DNA from: Aplysia californica
Lineage: Eukaryota; Mollusca; Gastropoda; Aplysiida; Aplysiidae
Direction: 5' to 3'
Assembly: GCF_000002075.1 (NCBI RefSeq)
Contig: NW_004797415.1
Coordinates: forward strand, 735,564-799,563
DNA length: 64,000 nt
Shown here: piece after piece, positions 27,901-42,000 of the stretch
Layout of the letters: each line of letters opens with the position of its first letter
How positions within the stretch are numbered: position 1 is the first letter of the stretch
The notes under the pieces: generated by a model
What the model saw: the letters and a program-made list of their open reading frames with translations, nothing else
Databases searched by the model: none
Told to the model about the DNA's origin: nothing
Program-made: the position numbers and the translations under genes

Positions 27901-30900
27901 AGAATTTAATATCTGAGGATTTTGCCCCCATTCTTTGGTGAGAACGGTGTCTCCTCATGCCAAATGTTTTGTTTTTTGTGGAAATTTGTTTGTTTTTGTT
28001 TCTCTCTCGATATTGTGTTTTTGTTGCTGTCTTTTGCTTTTAAGCAATAATCATATATTTCTTCTTTTTATTTGGACAACTTGCTCTGAAATTTTATAGG
28101 TAGTTAAGACTGAAGAGCAGTGATCAAGATGTCATTTTAGACTTTGAAGAGTAGTGATGAAGGACCTGGTGTCATTTTAGACCTTCAAAAGTAGTGATTA
28201 AGGTCTCGTTTTAGACTTTGGAGAGTAGTGATCAAGGAACCGTTTTCAACTTTGGAGAGGTTTTGAGAGATGTAGTCCAGCTGTCTTTTTAGACTTTTGA
28301 AAGCAATGATCAATGTATCATTTTAGACTTTTGAGAGTGGTGATCAAGGTTTCATTTTTTTTTTTTGGATCTCAGTGTAGTTTTAGCTATCTGAGGATAA
28401 TGGTCTTTGTGACCACACCCCCATACAAGTGTTGTATGAAGGTAGATGTTCACTTATTTACTCAACACCTGATTTGCTTTTTTCAGAGTTGTACAATAAT
28501 CACCTCAGTTGTGACACTGTGCTCCCACATAACTCAATAGTTGTTGTTTTTTGCCAGTTTTTGCTATTCACATTTGAGTTTCCTTTACCTGGTTTCCCCA
28601 TGAAAAATTCTCTATAATGCCTAACTCTTGATTGTTTTTATTTTGCCAGTGTCTGCTATTCCGATTTGAGTTTACCTCTGTTTGGTTTACCCTGAAACAG
28701 GTCTCTTTAATATTTCTCTCTTGAATCTCAGTTTACTCATAAGACATGTCAAAAAGTTATATTTTCCGTGTTTCTACTATTCACATCTGATTTTTTTTTT
28801 CTCATTTGGTTGACCCAGGAAAATGTCTCTTTAATATTTCTTTCTTTCTTTACTCTCCGCTTAATGTTCAGATATTTGGAATAGACTCAATATGTGAGTG
28901 TGTGTTCTTTTACATAGACACGGCTGTGGAACTGGTAGAGATGGAGCATTCTCCGCGCCGGAGACGGTGTAAGAATTTTCGTTATGACACGAGAGTGCTG
29001 TGTGTAGGGTGTGTCTGGGTGTGTGGCTTGCCACTGAGCTGTGCGTGCTAGGCTGAACCACAAGTAGTAGTTATGTATGGGCTATATGGAACTATTTTTT
29101 TTTCATTATGCGGTATTTAAATGTATTTTCCTTTGAAACGATCTGTAAAAGTCAAAAGTGACTAATTGTTTTTAATTATTTTTTTCTATAAATATATTTG
29201 CCTGTGGGACTGTTTGTATAAGTTACGTGAAATTAATTATGTTTACTATATATTTTAAATAAATGTATTTGCCCACAGTCGAGTTTTTAACTTAAGCTTA
29301 ACAAAACGATTTTGAAGGCTTAAAGAGTAGCCTTGTCTCACAAAAAAAGCCTTTACTAAAGTTTAGAATGATTCTTGATTTTTGAAATGTCATGGTCATT
29401 GGGACTATAAGGTCATAGGTAGTCTAATGAATGTGATGTGTTCAAATACCACATCGTTCAATCAGGGCAAATAAAACAGTTGAAAGTTCTAGGGCAAGGT
29501 TCTTGGGTATAAATGACCTTCTGAATGAAAGGTACAGCAAAAAAGTGCCTATTACAATCAGTCAGGTTGAGAAAACCGTTTGTTAATTTTGAGACCACCA
29601 AGGTTCTTTTACCTTTTTCTAGTAAGATGCACTGGGGTTTGGGGAAAAAAATATCTTTTGGGATGGCTATACTATACTGACACTTTGATCCCTGTCATGT
29701 GGTGTGTAGCTTGCTCAGAGGTTTTTCCTACAAAAGTAACAGTAACAGTTTGTGTCTTTGTTAGCCTGTGGCTTCCATCTCTTTGATAGGGATGTTGTGT
29801 ATGGAGGTTCAGACTCCTTTCTTAATGGGTTGGCAGAGGAACTTGAACTATATACCACAGCAGTAGCTGTCTCCCAGACATTTTGCTCTTTTCAGTTTTT
29901 GTTGTAAGGAATACTGACTGCTCCAACATTTATAATTTTCTTTACCCTTTTATTTTGTAGCTCTGATCTTTGAAAAGGTTCTTTTAGTACGAAATTGTTT
30001 CTTCATAGTTTAGTGTTATTAATTTTTCTGTAAAAAGTACTTGAGTGTTGGTCATTATATCTCCCGACTGTTATTTTCCTATGAATTGGATTGATGATTC
30101 CGTAAGAGAGTAGTATGATTGCCACTGCCAAAAGTTGAGGCCTGTCAGGTTTTATTTCTGGTGTAGAGCTCTCACCTTCAAGAGGACTTGGTTTTGGTTG
30201 AAAGGATTTGAGATTTCTAAAAAATGTTCTGTACACTTTGTGTCGCAGTTAAGCCATGAGAATGTAGAATCTATCATATGTGTATATAAAATTCTTCTCT
30301 TTATCATTGGTATTTTGATGCTTCCCATTTTCGTAAAATTATTTTGATTTTTTAAATATCTTTGCTGTCCCTCATATTGTTAATGTGGCTAGAAAGATGA
30401 GCAAATATCTTCTGGGGGGGTCTGCATTTGGAACTTACTTGTTCTACTATACACATCCTGTGTCTCCTAGGGCAGGTGCCTCTATAAATAAATTATTGAT
30501 AATGATGATCCTGTGGCTCCACTCTCTGTGAAGCCAACTTGGGGTTATCGTGACGATATGTGTGAAAGACACACCTTTAACTTATTTCAAAAAGGAATAC
30601 CTCAAGTTCACCTTTACCGGAAAATGAGTAATCCCAGTGTTCTTGTACGACTTTGACAGGGTCACGCCAAGTTACTCGGCTCTCCTTGCAGCGACTTTGT
30701 GTTGTTCTTTGTTTCTCTTTCTCCTTTATCCTCATTGATAACAACTGTGTTGACCACTGCCTCTGTACTGTTACTGTTTTAGCGATGAATCGGCAGTTTA
30801 CACTGTATGCTTTCCGGAAAGCCAAGAATGTCTCGGAGGGTTCTAGAGTCTGCTGGGGTAATAATATAAATTGTAAAGGACATAGAGCTTGCTGTTGATC

Positions 30901-33900
30901 GGGATACGCACTATACAAATATTATGTTGTATTATTGTAGCTGCAGAAATATTGAGCAATGATATCAACAGCTTTCACACAGTGCTCGATTAAGTGTGCA
31001 TGTTTGTGGTCTTTACTCAAAGGACAAACATGACTATGAATTGTGTGTGTTTTTGTGATTTCCACTCAAAGAACAGAACTTGTGTGTGTTTTTGTGATTT
31101 CCACTCCAAGAACAGAACTTGTGTGTTTTTTGTGATTTCCACTCAAAAAACAGAACTTGTGTGTGTTTTTGTGATTTCCACTCCAAGAAAAGAACTTGTG
31201 TGTGATTTTGTGGTTTCTACTTGAAAAACAGAACTTGTGTGTGTTTTTGGGATTTTCACCCAAAGGATAAAACTTTTGTTCGTTTTTGTTATTTTCACCC
31301 AAAGAACAGAACTTGTGTGTGCATTTGTGTGCTTTCCACTTAAAAGAGCAAACCGTTTTGTTGAACTTTTGTCTAATTCTGTAATGAACTTTTTCATCTC
31401 TCTTTCATTATTTTCTGGTGTTTTTGGTGTTTCTTTATTTTCTTTGCTGTGGTTTTGATGTATTGTGAAAAAATGTCTGGTTTTCGGAAGATGTGGTTTG
31501 TCCGTGTTTTGTGCTGAGTCTATGTTCTGAGTATTCTTCTTGTTTTTTACACTCAGGTCATCTCAATAGTACTGTAAAATTCTCACTCAACATACACACT
31601 TGTTCACCAGTCTGCACTTTGATATATGTGGTCACCATTACATGATCACTTCACATGATCATCACTTCGTGGCTGCTATGTGTTTTACTTTAAACTTTCT
31701 ATTTGGCTACCATAACTTTTTTTAAAATCCCTTTTCTCTCCTCTTCCACATGTTCATAAAAGAACGTAAGTTTGTTATTTTTTTTGGTATGAAAAGAGTT
31801 CACTTTCATCAGAATTTGCTAAAAGACCCACACTAGTTTTTACTTTCTGGTCCAGGGAGCTTTTCATTTCTCTAAGAAGCTTTTCATTTCTTTAAAGAGC
31901 ATTTCACTTCTCATACTTGCTTCTGTTAGTTGCAGTATTTTTGCTTCTCTCTAAACTTCGTAGAAAATTTTAATGTGCAAAGATAATAATAAATTGTAAT
32001 TTATTTGATGACTCACAGTTATCTGTATTCCCTTTGCGATCTGATTTGTGTTCTCTAGCAGTAATCATACTTGTTCAAGATGAAGGTTAAAGATTCAGAA
32101 AAAAAATGTAAATTCGCTCTTGAACAGCATCTGAAATGGAACTAAAATTTTATCTTTGTTTCTGATGTTCACTTAAGTGTTGAAAGACCTCAAATCTGGG
32201 ATGGAACTGACATTTTTTTAAATGTTTTGTTTCTGGTATCCATTTAAGTGCTGGTCTCCCCCACCCATACAAAGTACACCATTCCTCTCAGTTTGTAAAA
32301 AGTGCACACACCGCTCTTCCTTGTCGAAATGTTGACTTGCGTTTGGCCCCGCCCCTCCCACCACCTCTGCTCCCTTCATGGAGGCGTTTGGAGCAAACTG
32401 AAAGGTGGTGAGTTCGTGTCTCCTCAACAGCGACACAAACCTCCTTGATGTGCTAGCCTGTCTGTCTATGACGGTCGATGTCATCTTGTATTGTGCACTT
32501 TTTTTCACGTCTTCTCGGCTGCAGCAGTTTTTGGTCTTGTGCGCCGCCCCCCACCCATTTCCATGCTCGCAAGGTTTTTTTAAATCCCTTGTTTCTTTTG
32601 CCCAAATAGTTTTCCTCTTTATTGTCAGCCTTTGGACATGTTTTATTCCTAGCAATATGAATGGTGTAGTCGTAATTAGTAAATCCTTTGAAGAAAGTCT
32701 CAGGAGAAATGATTGAGTTTAAAACAGAACATCAATGAATGTGTGAAAGTAACAAGAAATAGCTTTATGTTTGGGTATTTTATAGGTTTAGGGGGGGGGG
32801 GGGGTTCTTTCTTTATTTTTTAAAAAAATTTTTTACGTCTAAGGTCATAAAACTCAAAATGCATGAGTAACCAAGTGATTTCCTAACTCAGATTTTTCAC
32901 CCTTCTTCCTTTCTCATTCCTTCCTTCATTGTTATACTTGTATTTACGTGGCTGTAGTTTCAGTCTATGTCAGAGTGGTGAGGAAGTACTTGTTTGTCTT
33001 CAAATTATGTACCTTGACCTGCTTTAAATGTTCAATTTGAATCTCTTTCTTTGTGTATGTGTGTGGGTGATTGGAGGCTGTCAGTGACTGATCCTACTTC
33101 TTTAGTATTGTCTTGAAATTTCTGAGTCAGGTGATGTTTGTGATTGTATGCTTCTCTTGAACTCAAACTCACATTTTGCGTGTGTGCGTGCAGGCGTGCT
33201 TGTGCGTGCTTGTTTGTATTTCCTAGTTTTTGTGAGTGTGTGTGTGAACCAGTGAGTGTGTTTGCATGTAATGGTATGTGTGTGTGTGTGTGCATGTTTG
33301 TGTCTACATGTGTATGTGTGTATGAGAGAAAGAGAGGGAAGATGTGAGCATGGATGTATTTACAGTTTGTTTATGTGTGTTGTAATACAATAAACACACA
33401 ACCTCTCCACGTCTATACATCTCCCTGGTTCATGGTGTGCCCCCCATCTCCCACAGCCGGTGGTGTACGCAGCAATCATTTGGAAGTGTATTCCCGACAC
33501 GCAGCATTCCAACCTCGTAGGTGACATCATCAGAGATTTGTTGAGATCAGTTGTTTCCCCCTCCCTCAAATTGACCCCGCATCTTCAGCATCGTGCAGGA
33601 AATGATGAATATGGCTTTACCCATATTTGACATTATAACTGGATTTTGGGAGTGGAACTTGTGGTACTAAACTTGTAAAAGAGATATACAATTTTTTTTC
33701 CTTCTGAATTCTGCATGGGAAGATAATTTATTATATCTCTATTTTATAATAACCTTTTTTTAGGTTTCTGTTATTGTGCATTTCAAATGTCAAAAAGATA
33801 ATTGATCAGTTTATGAAAACAAAGACAAATGCTTATAAACAAATTTGTTACCTCAATGTCATTTCTCATATCCATGTTTGCTTTATAAAGAAGTGTCTGT

Positions 33901-36900
33901 GAAAGAAGGACGGGATTATTAACTGATTAATGTACTAAAAGATCCAACATTATTATGGTCTTAATCAAACAGGATCAAGCTTACGCATGCATCCGTTTAA
34001 TAAAAGACACGCGAGCCTTAATTTTTGCTTCATATTGCTGATAAAGCTTTGCGCTTGCCTGGTCCAGAAATCAAGAGCTTATGCTCTTGTCAGTTTTAAG
34101 ACTACCATCTCAAACTGTATCTTCTTTCGACAAATTTTGCTTTGAGTTGGAGAAACTGCTTTACACGTTGTGTTTGGCCAAAAAAACCAAGCAATTTACT
34201 GGAAGTGCAGCATTGTTTGACTCTTACCCTCTCGTGTTCTGGTCTCATTTGGGGGGGTTTTCCTTTGGGAAGGGAACATGATGATCAAACTGGTTGTTTG
34301 AGGGCGCCACTGGTAGGTCTTGATTCTTTTCTTTCTATTGTTTCTTTATGTCTATCTTGTTTTTCACAGCTCTAATGACCTTTATCATGTCATTGTGCTT
34401 CTCTTCCCCCTTTCTTTGATGACTCTGCCAGAGTTTAAGCCCTCTTGGGTTACAAGTTTTGCAGTCAAGCTCATTTTTGTTTTAATTTGAAGGACACTGC
34501 TGATATTCAATCCATTGGTGTATGGCTCAAGCCGCTGTGTAATAATGCATTGAAGTCGAGGGGGATTTTTTGTTTATACTGTTAGACTTATACTTATATG
34601 ATAAAAGGTGTTCAATTTTTTAAAATTAAATCAAATGTCACTTCTTCTTTTTTCACTCGAAAGAAGTTAGTAATTTTATCAGTTAAAAACTGTTCAACAA
34701 TTTTTATTTTTAATTTTTTTTAAATTTAAATGTTTGTTATATTTATAAGTATTGTCTAGTATGTTGACAAGTCACTTCCCTTGCCCATCCCAGTGTTCAT
34801 ATCAAGCTAATACGTTAATTACCCAGAGGTCACCCACACACACACACACATTCATACACACACACACAATGTTTTTTATTTGTAAGGAGAGTGATGGTCT
34901 CTGTGTCTTGTTTGCCTCCGAGTGTGAATGCATGTGCTGCTTGTGTCAGGGGGAATGAGTGAATGATGGCTTGTGGGTGCTGCAGTCTGGTTTGCTCTGT
35001 GGACAAAAGTTTTGGATCATCTGAGACGTTTGAATTACATTCCTAGTATGTTTTGACATTTTTGTCTGGGTTTTTTTCCTCTTCATCTGGTTTCCCATTC
35101 ATGAGAGGTTGCAAATTACATTTCTCCTTTTTTATTTATTTTATTTTATTTTTTGTGTTGAGGTAATAATATAATTCTATGGTAAAGAGAACACAATTTT
35201 GTAAGTTGACCGAGACCGTATTCAGTACCAGTCTCTTGATAAATAATTTATAGCTGCAAGATATTTGAAAGATGAATGTGATATCTGCCTTTAGCTAGTC
35301 TGAATGTTGGCTAGTAGACAGTGCATGCAAATTAGCTACTGCAGTTTGCGTCGTTCCTGCTGACGATTATTAATCCCTAACCTTACCAGAGTTGTAGCAG
35401 TCTTCTGTGTCCTTGTGCACCATGTACAGTCAGAAATTCTTCAAGATTGCTAAAAAAAAAATAATAATGAATTACTAAGAGTTAAAAATTCATTAATGGT
35501 ACTAATGAAATGATCAAGATAATTCATAGTTGGAATTAATTTATTTTGAGAGGTTAATTTGTAAATGGAGTGAAGGATTTTTTTAAATTTATGAATGGAA
35601 CGAATGAATTGTTACAGATAAATTCACGGATATAATGAACAATTTGTCAGAGATAGATCAGAAATGAAACTTTAATTGTAAGAGATAGTGGAATATGCAA
35701 AAACCCAGAAAACTTCAGGAAAATGTTGTAAAAGGAGAAGGAAACAGCAATTGAGGGTCTCGCGCTAAGGCTTAAAAAAAAAAACCTAAAAAAAACAAAT
35801 TAGTATTAGTTCTCCTTGCTCAGTAGTTTATACTGCCCTATTTCATCTGTTCCATTGTCAACAAAGAAGTTTCTCCATTTGTTTGACAAAAATGGCATCC
35901 ACCCCCTCCCCCTGACCCCCCTCCATGTCACGAACATGGTCATGATTATATGTATCATCTCTACCACTGTCATCTTCATCGTCGTCACTATCATCACCAT
36001 CGTCAGTTTCAGTTTACTTTATACTTTGTATTTGCTTCAGCTTTTATGCATGTGAAGTGGCAGGATAAGTTGTTTGAGAATATTTATAAGCTGTTTTGTT
36101 CATCTGGTCATGGCAGTTAGTTTCTTTTCTTGAGCTGTTTAGATATTTCAATTTTATCATGCTTGATGGCTTTTTCTACATTTTTATTTCTATATGGTTT
36201 AGGGTTTTTTTCTTTATTATGATCAATACCTTGAGTTTTTGGACTTTGGGCAAGGAAGTATGGATTTCAAGAGAAGCTGATTGCAACGCTATTGTTATTT
36301 GGATTTTTTATTTATTAATTTATTTTTTTATTTTTTAAATATTTTTTTTGGTCAACTGGTAAGAAGAAGAAATGGCCGTTAGTCTTATGGAAGAGTCTAA
36401 ATGCCCTGTGACTCTTTGTATTATTGGTTTATTTTCTTGACATGTTTTGGGCTGTAATGTCAGCTTCTGTAAAACAAAGAAACTGCATAAATGTTAATAT
36501 TGTCTTCTCTGTTATGTGAACATGTTAGCAGCTACACAATTGTACATGTATACACTAAAACTCATTTGCATATATAAACACACATCCAACTCTCAACACA
36601 CTCTTGTTTTGTCTCCTTTCTTTCTCCCCCCNNNNNNNNNNNNNNNNNNNNNNNNNNNNNNNNNNNNNNNNNNNNNNNNNNNNNNNNNNNNNNNNNNNNN
36701 NNNNNNNNNNNNNNNNNNNNNNNNNNNNNNNNNNNNNNNNNNNNNNNNNNNNNNNNNNNNNNNNNNNNNNNNNNNNNNNNNNNNNNNNNNNNNNNNNNNN
36801 NNNNNNNNNNNNNNNNNNNNNNNNNNNNNNNNNNNNNNNNNNNNNNNNNNNNNNNNNNNNNNNNNNNNNNNNNNNNNNNNNNNNNNNNNNNNNNNNNNNN

Positions 36901-39001
36901 NNNNNNNNNNNNNNNNNNNNNNNNNNNNNNNNNNNTCTCTCTCTCGGCCCCCTCCCCCCCCTCCTCTCTCAACTTTTGTCCTTTGAATCCTATTTACTGT
37001 AGAATTCCAATGGCTGATGTTGTGTCCGCCCATCTCCCTAGCTGAAATGGCCAATGCCATATTGAATATTGATGTACTTCTCTGCGACTCTTACAGACCT
37101 CTCCATAGAAAGTAAAGAGTGAACTTGAATATACCATGTACAAGATGAACAAACATTTAAAAAATAGGTTACAGACATTCCATAGTCTCTGGAAAGTGGG
37201 TGGTTAGCGGGTGCTCTGGTGTGGGTTGCTGCTTCTTTCCTGGTAAATATCTATTGTCCTTATCTCTCCTCCTTTTTTTTTTTGTTTGTTACTCTCTTGT
37301 AACACCTCTTATCTTCGGCACCATTATTACCTAATGTGTTGCAAGTGCTGTAAAGCCGTAAGACTCTTACTGTGGGTACTCTGGTGTGGATTGCTCCTTC
37401 TTACCAGTCAAACATCTGTCGTCCTTATTTCTCTCTCTCTCTCCTCCTCCGTTATTGTGTTTGTTGCTCTCTTGTAACACCTCTAGTCTTTGGCACTTAT
37501 ATGACTTTACAGTGTTGCAAGTGCCGTAAAACTCTTACAAAAACTAAAAACTCTTACTAAAACAAAAATAGAATAGCCCCTGGAATGTGTGATAGGCAAT
37601 GCATGCCATGTCTTGTGCTGGCTCATCGCTGTTCCTTCCGTAGTCACAGATCCCCCCACCCCCCTGTTCCCATCAACCCCACACACTGTCTCTCACTCAC
37701 CAACTTACTTACTCCCGTCTCAACCTCCTACCCCTCACCCCAACACTTCACTTACTAATTGTAAGTCTTCATGTGCCCAGAGAAGATTTGAGCATAAACT
37801 TTTTTCCTTGTTACTTTTGATGTTATGTACATTTTTACTATGCAACTATGTGCCTGGGTTTGTGTATGTGTATGCTTGTGTGTGTTGGGGGGGGGGGGGG
37901 ATTTGTTCCAGAAATTGATTAAATGATTAGATAACACAGTAGTACTACTAGAAATATGTATATGAAGTATTTTAAGAGGGAGGGGGGGGTGTAAGCATGA
38001 GAACAAGAACATACCTACAGTCTTCTGACGAAAGACGAATGGATTTTTAAAATGTTAATTAATTTGAAGTGCTTATGTAATGCAGTTGTTTGTAACATTT
38101 AGGAACCCCATTTTCAGGGTTCAACTCAAACTCCAGTTTGACAAACTATAGATGTGAATGATGAGCTGTACCTTGGTAAAGTAATTTTTTATTTTTGTCC
38201 CCTTCTGCCCACTTTGGGTGAAATATGTCTTACAGCAGAATGCTTATAGATGTCTCTCTCATAGCAAGTGTCGTACGAGTATGTAAAGTTAAACATTAAT
38301 AATTAATTTTTGAAAATAATGACTTTGCATATTTTCACACTCTGCTGATTTTCCACCCCACTTCTTATTTGGACATGTTTTCTTTTCCTTATTTTCCCCA
38401 GCCTCAAAGTTTAACATGATGTCTGGGAGTGACTCACCAGCCTTGTAAGTATTTGGGGCACATGACGGTGTCTTTATTTCTTGATAATTATGTGGGTGGT
38501 TGGCGGGTGCTCTGGGATGGTTTGCTTCTTCTTTCCTATCAAAGATCTATCGTCCTTATCTCCCCTTCTTCTTTTTTTATGTTTATTACTCTCTTGTAAG
38601 ACACTAATCTTCCGGCGCTCATATGACCTAGTGCAGTTGCAAGCGCTGAAAAACCTCTATCAAAACTAAACACTATCTCCCCTCCTTCTTTTTTGTGTTT
38701 GTTACTCTCTTGTAACGCCTCTAATCTTTGGCACTTATATGACCTTATTGTGTTGCAAGTGCTGTAAAACACTTACTAAAACTACAAACTAAACACTTAA
38801 TGTTAATTATTGATATTTATATAGGGCATTTGCACTTTGTGAATACGCCATGTGTATTACAGCAAAGATTACATTAACAAATATACTTATTTATCTTTAA
38901 CAAGAATATGAGAATACACACAGTCTTTCTCTCTCTCACTCTCTCTGTCTGTCTTTGTCTCTCTCTATCTCTCTGTCTCCCCTCCCTACTCACTCGTTCA
39001 T

Positions 39002-39078
<77 letters not shown>

Positions 39079-42000
39079 TCCTCGCCGCAGAAGAAAGGGT
39101 GCCTATATGATGTACTCTTAACTCTCTAAGGACATAGGTCCCATCAGGTGACCAGCAAAGGCTATGTTGTGGCACATTTCAAACCATCATACAAAAGTCA
39201 GAAACACTGATTTGCGCATTTCATGATTTGAATGTTGTTGCCTGCCTTTTTAGGTTCAAGATAAAGAAAATGTGAATTGAAAAATGTGTTGTCTTTAAAC
39301 GTTGTCGTATTCAGCACTTATATGACGTTATTGTGTTGCAAGGACTGTAAAACTTACTAAAACTAAAAGCATTGTGATATGATCTGAGTGCATGTGAGTT
39401 TAACGTGATCCAAACACGCCTGCCCTGTCTGAACTTTCTTGTTTTCTCTCTCCAGTGGGAGCGTCAAGAAGAGAAGCAGCAACGACTTTTCCAACTTGCC
39501 TGGGGGAATGTGAGTACTCTGTACACCTGGAATTGTCAAAATGTCTTTCAATGTAGTTTTTGCAAACTGAACTGACTCACAAGTCGCTATAACAAAGTTC
39601 TATGTGCTCAGCACCTTGTTTTGAGCAATTGAGGTCAAAAGATTTTGAGTTTCACTTCATGTCAAGCTACTTTCCCATGCATTTCTTTGAATATCTTGAT
39701 AATGACTCCGGAACATCTTACGATTGTAATAGAGCAGACAGAACATGATCTTAGTAACTCTAAGCGGCAAAAAATGTCACATTGAACTTGGTAAATTTTC
39801 TGAGGTAGCGAAGTGCCAATTTTCTTGATAAGTGTGGAAATATGTTTCAGTGATCCTACCTTTTGGATGTGTTGTAGTGTATGTCAGAGGTCTTACTTAG
39901 AAAGCATACGAAGGTTCTGCCAGCTCTGGATAGAAATTGCAGTTTCTCTGCGTGTGCTTGTAGAGTGCCACTGGTAGATTTTTTTTCAAGTTCACTACTC
40001 TTCTCTTTGGCCTGTCTGCCAGTTTTGCATTTTCCGCACACTAAATGACTGAGAGAGAGGAGAATGGAGATGGGGGGGGGGGGGGGGGGCAGGACGTAAT
40101 AGATGGGAACGGGACATAGAAACCAGTCTTGAAATCAAAACATCTCGGGCAAGCAGAATGGCAGGAGACAGAGTGTTTTATTGCCGAGAGGTCAGAGAAG
40201 CAATGTCCTGCTACTGGAAAAGTCGGAAAGGAGAAGTGACGATCGTTATTGTTTCAGTGGTCTTTTTTTTTTTACCTCCCTACAAAACTGGAAAAAAAAA
40301 AACTCAAAGAAGTCTATCGGCTTACATGTTGCCTATCCTAAATTTAGTCAGTAATTAGTTGTGTGCGTATACCCTGCAAAAATCTATCGGCTTGCATGTT
40401 GCAAACAAGTGTATCCTAAATGTCGTCAGTAAATAGTTGTGTGTGTATACCGTGCAAAAATCTACCGGCTTGTGTGTTGAAAAAGAGGTGTATCCTAAAT
40501 CTAGCAAGTAATTGTTTATTTATGTATACCCTGCAGGTCCACGTCCATGCAAGGCAGCCTGACAGGCAGTGTGACCAGCATAGGCTCCTCCAGCAAACCT
40601 CCGGGCAGGTAAGGACACCTTCGTCATCGCCCCAGCCTTTGTCCGTTTCCCATCCTCTTCCCCTACTGGTGTCTGTAGTACACCAGTTTTGGTGTTTCGC
40701 TGTCACATGCAGCAGCTGATTCGAGTTTGATTCCTGAGTGGGAAGAATTTTTTATTGAGTTTCTCATTATTGTTGGGTGTTGTATCCTTCTCAGCCCTGG
40801 TTGACTAAATAATTTTACTTGTGTCCAGGGGGGCATAAAAACACCTACATTTAAAAGAGAAAAAAAAAAACTATAGCGTTTTTCCTTACATTCTTCTTCT
40901 CTCTTTGATTTCTGAAATCCCCCCTTTTCTCTCTTTTTTTCTATCCTTCTGTGTTCCCTTTTTTCCCCTTTCTTTCCTTGCTTCTTTCTTTTCTATCTCT
41001 ATCCTTTCACACTTAATTCCCCTCTCTCTCCCTCCACACTTCCCTATATTGGGTCAATGGCAGTCTTGAAATGTACTCAGTTGATTACATTTTCTCCTTT
41101 TCTTTTTCCCTCTCTACTTGGGGGGGGGTGTTCCCTCCTACATTCCTTCTTTTCTTTATCTTACTCTTTCATATTGTCATAGTTCAGAGGTTTGCCCCAA
41201 TGCTTTTTTTCACTTTTACCATCTACTTTTGTTTCTTCTCTCATGAGTCTAGCTTCATCCCATGCTTTTTATTCTTTCTTTCCATTCTTCTTTTTCTATT
41301 TTATTTACTTTTTAAAATTTGAAGCTCATCCTGCTATTCCTACTTCCCTCTTAACTTCCACTTATCTTTTCTTTTTCTTCTTTTTTCCTTTGCGTGGTAA
41401 GTCCTAGTAATTACCTGTGTCTAACAGTCATTTTAATAATTGAAATTTTTTTTTTTTTTTTCATTGTTTGATTACATTCTGTTACCTTTTAGCTTTTTGT
41501 TAGGATTATCTTCCTTTGTTTGTAGCAAACCGTCTCACTTTTTCTTTCCGGTTGTTGGATAGTGCAGCTGGTAGCTCCAGCTCTGTGTTTCTTTCTTAAT
41601 GTCTCTTTCTGTCTTGTTTGCATTATCCCTGAACTGAATTCCCTTTTTGGGTTGGTGAATTTTTCTTACTTTTAACTCATTCACTACAAAAGTTTCAGCT
41701 AATTCCCCTCCCCCTCGAATTAATTACTTCTGCCGGCCAGCACCTGTAAAGTACTCACATTTAGTTTTGTCCACTGATTTTCCTATTTGTTTTGCAAAGT
41801 AAAAACTATTTTATATCAAATCAAATGAAATTGAAAGGGGAACTGGGGCGGGCGAAAAAGGAATATATATTCAGGCCAACAAAACATGGATACTGTTTTG
41901 GAAAGTCTGGATTTGACCAGTTCCAGTATTTACATAAGCATATTGTCAAGCTGATGTATGGCCGGTCCTAGTGATGAGGAAGATGCTGAGCCAATCAGTT

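Larger units (their letters stand above)
28969..38401 (+). other. 9.4-kb linker intron
   Basis: Between exons 20 and 21. Holds the two candidate cassette exons, tandem repeats at 30990-31350 and 35468-35686, GT-rich sequence at 33170-33320, 14-G runs at 32791-32804 and 37887-37900, the first assembly gap, and two head-to-tail family A copies (37197-37550). Confidence 0.7.

Noticed and set aside
31066-31397. Repetitive open frames over the 39-bp minisatellite
   Set aside because: Period divisible by three keeps frames open by chance.
32218-32655. 145-codon minus-strand open frame and a possible plus-strand exon 32292-32407
   Set aside because: The exon candidate has decent splice signals, but its length is not frame-neutral and the frame required from exon 20 hits a stop. 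The minus-strand frame shows no recognisable domain.
36516-37060. Open frames across the N gap
   Set aside because: Frames through N carry no information.
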